Positions 34,174-40,337 of a DNA stretch of 40,337 bases are shown one piece after another. The DNA comes from Nostoc sp. UCD121 (lineage in GTDB: Bacteria > Cyanobacteriota > Cyanobacteriia > Cyanobacteriales > Nostocaceae), in NCBI RefSeq assembly GCF_014222285.1, contig NZ_JACKZS010000048.1:1-40337 (forward strand). The letters are read 5' to 3'. How positions within the stretch are numbered: position 1 is the first letter of the stretch; each line of letters begins with the position of its first letter. The position numbers were made by a program, and so were the translations under genes. The notes under the pieces were generated by a model. That model had not been told where the DNA came from. It was given only the letters and a program-made list of their open reading frames with translations, and made no database searches.

Positions 34174-34665
34174 TTAGTAATAGATTTTTCCGCCTCCCCA
34201 CTTAGTACCAACGATTTTGGGTTGTATGAGAATATGACCAGCGATCGCTTCCAAGTCCTCATCTGTCAGATTTCGCATTGCTGTGAAAATATCTGCACTC
34301 TTGATACTGGGGTGGATTTCGGAAATCTCTTCTTCCCCGTCGTAAGTAGTAGGATTTTTCAGGTAATCCACCAAGCCTTCAATGTTATTACGGTTGGGTG
34401 TTGCCAGTGCCAGATCGTCTGGGGTAAGTCCCACGTTCTGATTTGTTTTGGTAACTCCCCCAGCATGACATTGGGCGCAAGCGTAATTAAATAAGCGTTT
34501 GCCTTCTTTTACTTGTTTCAGGCTAAGTACGGTAGTCTCACCCTGAGCATTTAATGGCACTGTTCGGGTAGCTTTGTCCAGCTCCACTGCTGTCGCGCTA
34601 CCGACAAGCAACTGAAACGAGAGTAAAACAGTGGCCACAACAACGCCAATTAGTCTTCTAAACAT
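34174..34665 (-). CDS. psbV: Photosystem II cytochrome c-550
   Basis: A 163-residue precursor with signal peptide (RLIGVVVATVLLSFQLLV, cleavage after ATA). The mature protein begins VELDKATRTVPLNAQG; the heme site is CAQCHAGG and the second axial His is in SEIHPSIKSADIF, as in PsbV. It stabilises the oxygen-evolving Mn4CaO5 cluster on the lumenal face of PSII. AAGGGG precedes the ATG. Length is normal (about 163). Confidence 0.97.
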   Translation of the reverse strand: MFRRLIGVVVATVLLSFQLLVGSATAVELDKATRTVPLNAQGETTVLSLKQVKEGKRLFNYACAQCHAGGVTKTNQNVGLTPDDLALATPNRNNIEGLVDYLKNPTTYDGEEEISEIHPSIKSADIFTAMRNLTDEDLEAIAGHILIQPKIVGTKWGGGKIYY

Positions 34666-34797
34666 GTTTCCCCTTAAAAATTTTGACGCTCAACACAGCT
34701 AAGAAAGCGGTTCTCAATCTCCAAGCTGCTAATTGCTAATGACTCATTGTTTTTTGTCATTAGCTATCAATGATTAGCTAAAGCCCAAGATCACCCG

Positions 34798-35013
34798 TTA
34801 GGTGTCCTCGTCATCACCCACCAAGTCGCTAGTACCTTTTGGGTGTGTTTCAAACGATATTTGGGAAATAATTGCCTTTGCATCTTCTAACGCCAAACGG
34901 GTCTTTTGGTGTTTGTAGGCGATTCCCAGTTGGTTGCACAGAGAAAACACTTTTTCTACAGGTATACTGTAGTCGGCTGCTATCTCTGCGATCGATAGGT
35001 CTGCAAAACCCAT
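34798..35013 (-). CDS. Small conserved protein with HTH/IF2_N-like fold
   Basis: 71 residues. The sequence MGFADLSIAEIAADYSIPVEKVFSLC, followed by LGIAYKHQKTRLALEDAKAIISQI, has the pattern of a small three-helix DNA- or RNA-interacting domain like the N-terminal IF2 module or a MerR-type HTH, with an acidic tail. It is found near psbV in related cyanobacteria to my memory, but the function is unknown. No strong ribosome binding site. It is co-directional with psbV, about 130 bases upstream. Confidence 0.65.
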   Translation of the reverse strand: MGFADLSIAEIAADYSIPVEKVFSLCNQLGIAYKHQKTRLALEDAKAIISQISFETHPKGTSDLVGDDEDT

Positions 35014-35164
35014 AATGCTTGTTAACTGATAGATAGAGATTGAGTCGCTGTAATACCAATATCACGTTAGGAGTGCAATTTGTTGCCCAAAATACTGTTT
35101 GGGGAATGGGGAACTTGTACTGAGCGCAGTCGAAGTATGGGGAATAGGGCATTGGGAATGGGGT

Positions 35165-35992
35165 TTAACCTTTTCCCCCAGTGAAGGTAACGCTTTGAAT
35201 AAAGTAACGATTAAAAAAGGCGTAAATACCTAAAGCTGGCAGGGTAAAAACCATAGAAGCTGCCATAATGTAGTTCCAATAGCTAATGTATTGGCCTTTG
35301 AAGGTATTCAGCCCCAAAGGGAGGGTAAACATTTCTGGGTCAAATAGGATAACTATCGGCAGTAAAAAATTATTCCAACTTCCCATAAATACAAAAACTG
35401 CCTGTGCTGCTAGTGCTGGTTTGGCTAAAGGTAAGACAATATGTCGGAAAATTCCAAAGGTATTTAAGCCATCCAGTTGAGCTGCTTCTTCTAGTTCTTT
35501 AGGAAAATTAACAAAAAACTGCCGCATCATAAAGATAAAAGTGGCATTCACCATGCTAGGCACAATCATGCCTTGGTAAGAATTCAACCAGCCGATCGCT
35601 TTCAAAATCAAAAATGTCGGAATTAGTGTGATTTGCGCTGGTACTGCCAGCACAGCCAAGATGAGAAAGAACCAAAAGCGCTTACCCACAAAACGCAGTC
35701 TTGCCAAGGCATAACCAGCCATTGAATTTAACAACAAGTTTAAAAGCGTAACGCTGACGGCGATCGCCACGCTGTTGAATAACCAGCGCCAAAATAACGG
35801 TTCTTGGAGAAAGATTTGCTTGTAGTTGTCAAGAGTAAAATTCTTGGGGAGAAAGTTGGGTTCACCACCCACAATCTCTGTTAGCGGCTTAAATGATGCT
35901 GAAAGCGCCCAGAGAAAGGGGATTAGGGTAACGATCGCATAGAGTGTCAACAAGACGTATAACAAGACTTTTAAGCCAGAGATTTTAGTCAA
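35165..35992 (-). CDS. Carbohydrate ABC transporter permease (MalG type)
   Basis: A 275-residue inner-membrane permease with six helices. The EAA cytoplasmic loop that docks the ATPase reads LEEAAQLDGLNTFGIFRHIVLPLAKPAL. The N-terminal helix VLLYVLLTLYAIVTLIPFLWALSASFK and the C-terminal FNRYFIQSVTFTGGKG are classic for MalG/LacG/UgpE-type proteins. The start is TTG, overlapping the upstream permease stop (ATTTGA), with GGAGG ten bases earlier inside that gene. It forms a heterodimer with the MalF-like partner; sugar unknown. Confidence 0.92.
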   Translation of the reverse strand: MTKISGLKVLLYVLLTLYAIVTLIPFLWALSASFKPLTEIVGGEPNFLPKNFTLDNYKQIFLQEPLFWRWLFNSVAIAVSVTLLNLLLNSMAGYALARLRFVGKRFWFFLILAVLAVPAQITLIPTFLILKAIGWLNSYQGMIVPSMVNATFIFMMRQFFVNFPKELEEAAQLDGLNTFGIFRHIVLPLAKPALAAQAVFVFMGSWNNFLLPIVILFDPEMFTLPLGLNTFKGQYISYWNYIMAASMVFTLPALGIYAFFNRYFIQSVTFTGGKG

Positions 35993-36897
35993 ATCCGTTC
36001 GCCTCCGAAAAGTCGCCGTTGAATCAAAGTGATTGTGATGATGACTGCTGCTAACAAAAATGCGATCGCGGCGGCATATCCCATTTGTAAATTCCGAAAC
36101 ACAGCTTGGTAAATTAGCAGCACCACAGTTAAGGTAGCGTTATTTGGGCCGCCAGTACCCCCAGAAAAGATGTAAGACTGGTCAAAAAGTTGAAAAGTCC
36201 CAATCACCCCCACTGCTACCACAAAGAAGGTTACAGGCTTAAGCAAGGGAAGGGTAACGTGGATAAATTGCTTGCACCCATTTGCGCCATCGAGTTCCGC
36301 CGCCTCATAAAGTGTTTGCGGTATATCTTGCAAGGCGGCCAGATAAATCACCATGAAAAACGGCGCAGTTGACCAAATGTTCATGATCATAATGCCTTTG
36401 AGCGCAACATCTGGATCGCCCAACCAGTTATAAGTAGGTAGCCCTACAAAAGCGAGAAAATCGTTTAGTAGCCCATCGGTGTTATAAATCCACATAAAGA
36501 TCAGCGTCAGCACTACTGAAGAGGTGACTGTGGGCAAAAAATAGAGGATGCGCCACCAGTTTTTACCGCGAATCCCAGAATTCAGAGTTACTGCCAGAAT
36601 TAAAGCTAAGACTGTTTGAGTTGGCACAACAATAGCTACATATTGTGCTGTGTTTCTTAAAGCAATCCAAACCCTTTCATCTTCAGCTAATCGTGTGAAG
36701 TTCCGAAAACCGATGAACTCGTACTCAATACCGCCGAGAAGTCGGACTTTTTGCAAGGAAAGAAAAACGGCGTAGAGAATGGGTAAGACTACAAAAGTCC
36801 CCAAAACTAGAATGGTGGGCATCATGAACATATACCCAGCCAAGTTTTCTGTGATATTCCACCTGGGGTTACTCCGCCGCCTGTTGATTGCAAGCAC
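35989..36897 (-). CDS. Carbohydrate ABC transporter permease (MalF type)
   Basis: A 302-residue permease with about six helices and the EAA loop LYEAAELDGANGCKQFIHVTLPLLKPVT. The N-terminal helix region NLAGYMFMMPTILVLGTFVVLPILYAVFLSLQ is typical of MalF/UgpA-type subunits. The start is GTG at 36897 with GGAGG seven bases upstream. It overlaps the next permease by four bases, so the two are translated together. Neither a binding protein nor an ATPase gene adjoins, so they are encoded elsewhere (a shared MsiK-like ATPase is common in cyanobacteria). Confidence 0.92.
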   Translation of the reverse strand: MLAINRRRSNPRWNITENLAGYMFMMPTILVLGTFVVLPILYAVFLSLQKVRLLGGIEYEFIGFRNFTRLAEDERVWIALRNTAQYVAIVVPTQTVLALILAVTLNSGIRGKNWWRILYFLPTVTSSVVLTLIFMWIYNTDGLLNDFLAFVGLPTYNWLGDPDVALKGIMIMNIWSTAPFFMVIYLAALQDIPQTLYEAAELDGANGCKQFIHVTLPLLKPVTFFVVAVGVIGTFQLFDQSYIFSGGTGGPNNATLTVVLLIYQAVFRNLQMGYAAAIAFLLAAVIITITLIQRRLFGGERI

Positions 36898-37129
36898 TAC
36901 AGAACCTCCATTTAATCCCGCACTAACCCGGCTGTAGAGATGGGTTATGCATAATTATTGATCCTAATCCTGTAATTAAATTAAGTTTCTATTTTTGGAA
37001 AGCCTAGACGCAAAACGACGATTTACGAGATATCAGTTGTCTGAGTTAGCTACTTATGTCATTTAGGGAACTATATATCTAGCTTCCTTGGGGATGCTAA
37101 TTAACCCGACTCAAGCAAGAGGACACAAA
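36898..37129. other. Divergent promoter region, permease/AAA+
   Basis: About 230 AT-rich bases between divergent genes. No repeats or RNA genes recognised. Confidence 0.35.
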
Positions 37130-39592
37130 ATGTCATATACAGCCTACTTACGTTCGATTAAAAGTGAACTTCAGAGAACTGATAAAACTCAAAAAAGCCT
37201 ACGGGTAAAAACTATCATAGAACAGTTTGGCTACCAGCGTAGAAGTCAATCATTTATAGATAATTTTAATACTGCTCTTGGTGAATTGGGACTTTGTGCA
37301 AATCCTTGCTTAGATTTGTATATTCCGTTAGATACAAAAATTGCTATTTCTATTAAAGGTGTAGAACCAATCAATAAAGTAGCTGAATCAGAATCAATTT
37401 CAGGCAAACTACAAGAGGCAATCTCAGTCAAACATGATTTTTTCTACTACTTATTTGATTTTGGCTCGGAACAAGAATATGAAAGATTCCAAGCATGTTT
37501 AGATTCTCATCAGCCAGTAGGTATCTTTTTGATTCCACAAGTAGAAGATTTCTTCTCTGATATTGTTGTCAAAATTTTTAATTATGAATTAATTAGAAAA
37601 TATCAATACGGAGGATATAGTAGTACTCCCAAAGCTGCCACTAGAAAAATTCCTACAAGTCTTGCCTCAGATAAAGATTGTGATGATGAACAGGAAAATT
37701 CCATTTCTGATGCTAACATTTTTCAGTTTCATCGCTCAACTATGACCAGTATTATACTTGGCAACACTGGTTTAGAGTTGCTTGATTCGGAAAAATTCGA
37801 TCAGCAGTTTGAACAGATATCTCTATCTGCCAATAAATATAATTCTGAACAGTTTTTTATTTTATTTCATTGTCCATCAGTATTAGAAATCCAAGCTCAT
37901 CAGCAAGAAGATGCTTTAGGATACTTGGTAGATAGAGTTGCCAGTAAAATTCCTTTTACTTTTACTCTCAGATGTAAATACCCAAATGAAGCCTCTCTTG
38001 AGCATAAAGAAGAAGTATATGCTCATTTTCGTCTACTCCTAGAACTTCCATATTATCAAATAGAGGAAGATGATGTATCTTTGCGAGATTATTTTGTAGA
38101 TTTGCAAAAAGCTCAAATCCAGGCTGAGTCACAGTTATTGTTGAAGATAAAGCCCGAACATTTTTATAGTCTGAAGTGGCAACAGGAAAGTAAAGAATAT
38201 ATTTATCTCAAGTATTTTGCTATTAAAACCTTAGAAAGTCTAGGATATGAATTATTTAATATTGGCTGTGAAGTTGAGTTGACTTCTAGGGATGAGGAAA
38301 CACCAGATGAAGATACATCAGATGAAGATACATCAGATGAAGATGGAGAGTATCAAAGCGAAATTATACAAGTCTATGTAAAAAATCAGGTAGTTGTTGA
38401 GATAGAAACTCTCAAATACCAAGAATTTCAGGATAATAATCTCTTTTTAGATCCCCTGAAAAGAGTTTTAAGTAAATCAAAAGTATGGCCGAATAAGCTA
38501 GAAAGTCTTTGGTTGGTAATTCCCGGTTTTGAGATTGCCCGCAACTATTATCAACTAAAAAAGGCTAAGGAAATATTAGAATATAGGTTATCTGGATATT
38601 ATGGCGATCGCTTCCAGGTTGTAATCATGGCTCCTGATTATGAAAAACACCAATTAGTCCCAGTATCATTTGATTCTATTGAATATCCATCTTTTGAGTA
38701 TGGAGTTAAAAAACCTAGTTTGTTACAGGCATATCCAGTTACTAACTACGTCAAAGAATTTAAGCTTGACTTTAGCCAAGTAAAAGGGCTAAATGAAGAA
38801 AAAGACAAACTAGATAAACTCCTCAAGCTGCAATCTAAGGGACACAAGAATTCAATTGGTGGAATTCTTTTCTATGGATTACCTGGATGCGGTAAAACTC
38901 TACTGGCAAATACTTTTGCTAATGAGTCTGGCAGATATTTCTTTAAATTCTCTCCTGCTGATATTGTCAGTGTTTGGATAGGTCAAAGTCAAAAAAATAT
39001 TCGAGATATTTTTGCTCAAGCTAAGAAAAAAGCTCCTTCAGTTTTATTTATTGATGAGTTAGACAGTATTGGGTTTAATCGTAACGAAGACAACGCCCAC
39101 ACAGACCAAAAAGCAACTATTAATCAATTACTCATAGAACTAAACAATCTTAAAAATAGTGACGTGATTGTAATAGCTGCTACTAATTATTTGAGTGGGA
39201 TAGATAGTGCTTTGAAACGTTCTGGTAGATTGGATTGGAAGATTCCTATTTTTCCACCATCTCAAGTAGAAAGAATAGAGCTATTCATACACTACCTGTC
39301 AAAAATTGATATGAATCAGTTAGTTAACTTTGAAATGCTGGCAGAGAAAAGTATGAAGTTTACGTCATCAGATATCGAGTTAGTTTGTCGAGAAGTTAGA
39401 AATGCTATTCTTCTAGAAGAAATAAGTTCAGCTTTAACAACTTCAGATGTGATTACTTACATAAATAATCTGCAAGACGGCGGCTTAAGTCTTAACCAAG
39501 AACAAGTTAAGGAATTTATAGAAGAGTGTAAAAGAATGAGTGTAAAGAATCCTAAGTTAGAAACTCTGAAATTAGAATGGGATTTGTATTAG
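37130..39592 (+). CDS. AAA+ ATPase with long N-terminal region, possible degenerate nuclease domain
   Basis: About 820 residues. The C-terminal AAA+ domain (~550-750) has Walker A GLPGCGKT (~583), Walker B VLFIDELDS (~640), sensor-1 IVIAATN, and an Arg-finger-type KRSGRLDWKI, matching Cdc48/FtsH/PAN-like remodellers. The first ~100 residues look winged-helix-like. At ~365-500 a segment reads LESLGYELFNIGCEVEL, an acidic repeat, SEIIQVYVKNQVVVEIETL, then LESLWLVIPGFE; this recalls PD-(D/E)xK restriction-like folds with the Lys replaced. The start at ATG 37130 follows GAGG seven bases upstream; an upstream ATG is at 37088. AT-rich codon use differs from the neighbours, suggesting transfer. Function unknown; defence or proteostasis are both possible. 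Confidence 0.8.
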   Translation: MSYTAYLRSIKSELQRTDKTQKSLRVKTIIEQFGYQRRSQSFIDNFNTALGELGLCANPCLDLYIPLDTKIAISIKGVEPINKVAESESISGKLQEAISVKHDFFYYLFDFGSEQEYERFQACLDSHQPVGIFLIPQVEDFFSDIVVKIFNYELIRKYQYGGYSSTPKAATRKIPTSLASDKDCDDEQENSISDANIFQFHRSTMTSIILGNTGLELLDSEKFDQQFEQISLSANKYNSEQFFILFHCPSVLEIQAHQQEDALGYLVDRVASKIPFTFTLRCKYPNEASLEHKEEVYAHFRLLLELPYYQIEEDDVSLRDYFVDLQKAQIQAESQLLLKIKPEHFYSLKWQQESKEYIYLKYFAIKTLESLGYELFNIGCEVELTSRDEETPDEDTSDEDTSDEDGEYQSEIIQVYVKNQVVVEIETLKYQEFQDNNLFLDPLKRVLSKSKVWPNKLESLWLVIPGFEIARNYYQLKKAKEILEYRLSGYYGDRFQVVIMAPDYEKHQLVPVSFDSIEYPSFEYGVKKPSLLQAYPVTNYVKEFKLDFSQVKGLNEEKDKLDKLLKLQSKGHKNSIGGILFYGLPGCGKTLLANTFANESGRYFFKFSPADIVSVWIGQSQKNIRDIFAQAKKKAPSVLFIDELDSIGFNRNEDNAHTDQKATINQLLIELNNLKNSDVIVIAATNYLSGIDSALKRSGRLDWKIPIFPPSQVERIELFIHYLSKIDMNQLVNFEMLAEKSMKFTSSDIELVCREVRNAILLEEISSALTTSDVITYINNLQDGGLSLNQEQVKEFIEECKRMSVKNPKLETLKLEWDLY
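38300..38344 (+). repeat. In-frame 15-base tandem repeat in AAA+ gene
   Basis: Three units of ACAYCAGATGAAGAT encoding TPDED-TSDED-TSDED, an acidic linker expected to vary in copy number between strains. Confidence 0.85.
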
Positions 39593-39675
39593 CAATAGCT
39601 CAATAAAAATGGCGTAGGCGTAGCCCTTCGTAGACATCGCTCTTTTGGTAGTGTTGGAAAAATAACTTTAGGAAT
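39593..39675. repeat. Short dispersed repeat between AAA+ and hydrolase genes
   Basis: Contains GGCGTAGGCGTAGCCCTTCG, then TAGACATCGC, the common Nostocales dispersed repeat. AGGA just precedes the next ATG. Confidence 0.55.
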
Positions 39676-40337
39676 ATGCGATATTTTACTAAAAAACTGC
39701 TACTAAGAAGCATCGGAGTTGTGGCGATCGCCTACATTTCAAGTTGTCTATTTTTGTTTGTTCGGCAGCGTTATTTGATATTTAGCCCCACTCCACAAAT
39801 CTTAACGCTACCTAGTTCGCCCGACTTTTTTCTTCCTTACAAAGATGTGCGTTTACCTATTACTGGCTCTAATGAATATATACATGGTTGGTGGATTCCA
39901 GCACCATTACCAAAAGAGAAAGTTTCTTTAATTCCAAATGAGCCTGTAAAAATTTTAAAATCACCTAAAACATTTTTATACTTTTGTGGTGCTGCTAATA
40001 ATAAAGGTTACTACAATTATATAGGCAGACTTCAAGCAATGCGACAGTTGGGGTTTTCTGTATTAGTGATTGACTACCGAGGTTTTGGTAGTAGCAAAGG
40101 GAATTTTCCCAGTGAATCTCAGCTTTATAAAGATAGTCAAATAGCCTGGAATTATTTAGTAAAAGTCCGCCAAATTCCCCCAGAGCAAATTGTCATTTAC
40201 GGCGAATCAATGGGGGGAGCGGTTGCTATAAATTTGGCAGTAAAACATCCAGAAGCTAGTCTGACTTTTCACGGGATGTGGAAAAGGGGATTGGTTCGCG
40301 ACCAGCTATCGCGAACCAATCCTCTGGACTTAAGATA
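39676..40337 (+). CDS. Alpha/beta hydrolase, partial and possibly disrupted
   Basis: An open frame from ATG 39676 to the window edge (over 215 codons). N-terminal membrane anchor or signal (RSIGVVAIAYISSCLFLFV), then a serine hydrolase domain: LVIDYRGFGSSKG, and the nucleophile elbow IYGESMGGAVAINLA at ~185, with the following VKHPEAS. Such proteins (often called BEM46/YqkD-like) hydrolyse esters or amides; substrate unknown. After PEAS the translation (LTFHGMWKRGLVRDQLSR) no longer resembles the family, and the DNA there is a 14-base perfect inverted repeat, so the gene may be interrupted by an insertion at about 40260. It is also truncated by the window end. Confidence 0.75.
   Translation, partial: MRYFTKKLLLRSIGVVAIAYISSCLFLFVRQRYLIFSPTPQILTLPSSPDFFLPYKDVRLPITGSNEYIHGWWIPAPLPKEKVSLIPNEPVKILKSPKTFLYFCGAANNKGYYNYIGRLQAMRQLGFSVLVIDYRGFGSSKGNFPSESQLYKDSQIAWNYLVKVRQIPPEQIVIYGESMGGAVAINLAVKHPEASLTFHGMWKRGLVRDQLSRTNPLDLR
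40289..40323. repeat. 14-bp inverted repeat at the window edge
   Basis: GGATTGGTTCGCGA pairs with TCGCGAACCAATCC around a seven-base loop. It lies where the hydrolase translation departs from its family, so it may be the tip of a mobile element whose remainder is outside the window. Confidence 0.6.

Noticed and set aside
34057..34494. 145-codon plus-strand frame over psbV
   Set aside because: Antisense shadow of psbV joined to intergenic filler.

Overview
The window looks like a chromosomal segment of a filamentous, probably heterocyst-forming cyanobacterium (Nostoc/Anabaena type). The signs are: oxygenic-photosynthesis genes (light-dependent protochlorophyllide reductase, PSII cytochrome c-550, plastocyanin, cytochrome c6, cyanobacterial-type phytoene desaturase and synthase), very frequent HIP1 octamers (GCGATCGC), moderate GC, and many small palindromic and TIR-bearing intergenic repeats typical of Nostocales. 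The genus is inferred from style, not from a database match.

Layout. 0.3-9.3 kb: DUF39-type homocysteine biosynthesis protein, a basic Gly/Arg/Pro-tailed hypothetical, a membrane-anchored TPR protein, a GDT1/Mnx-type Mn exporter preceded by what I read as a yybP-ykoY manganese riboswitch, por, two small hypotheticals, sdhA and a small membrane protein. 9.3-16.5 kb: nine-base repeat arrays, a barrel-like outer-membrane protein, a MITE, an amino-acid-type ABC binding lipoprotein, tRNA-Ser(GCU), the overlapping carotenoid genes crtP-crtB, and nagZ. 16.7-19.7 kb: tRNA-Lys, then a minus-strand array of 19 tRNA or tRNA-like genes interrupted by an HNH endonuclease gene; three members carry copies of a short dispersed repeat inside the tRNA body and several others are degenerate. 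A consensus-like promoter lies just upstream at about 20.07 kb. 20.2-26.5 kb: polysaccharide deacetylase, a hypothetical plus HNH operon whose leader carries a terminator/antiterminator, an RHH protein, a GAF-GAF histidine-kinase-like protein whose H-box His is replaced at a HIP1 site, a START-like protein, and a canonical tRNA-Glu. 26.8-32.7 kb: CPA1 antiporter with TrkA-N tail, a divergent cytochrome b, an alpha/beta hydrolase, a MITE and a TonB-like protein. 32.9-36.9 kb: petJ, petE, psbV, a small protein, and two sugar ABC permeases. 37.1-40.3 kb: a large AAA+ protein with a possible nuclease-like domain, and an alpha/beta hydrolase that seems disrupted near the window edge.

Functional links. 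petJ/petE/psbV supply soluble electron carriers and a PSII extrinsic subunit; por, crtP/crtB and Mn export also serve the photosynthetic apparatus, and tRNA-Glu feeds both translation and tetrapyrrole synthesis. The tRNA array with its embedded endonuclease and repeat-invaded genes is the most unusual region. All structures, motifs and starts were read by eye; nothing was computed or searched.
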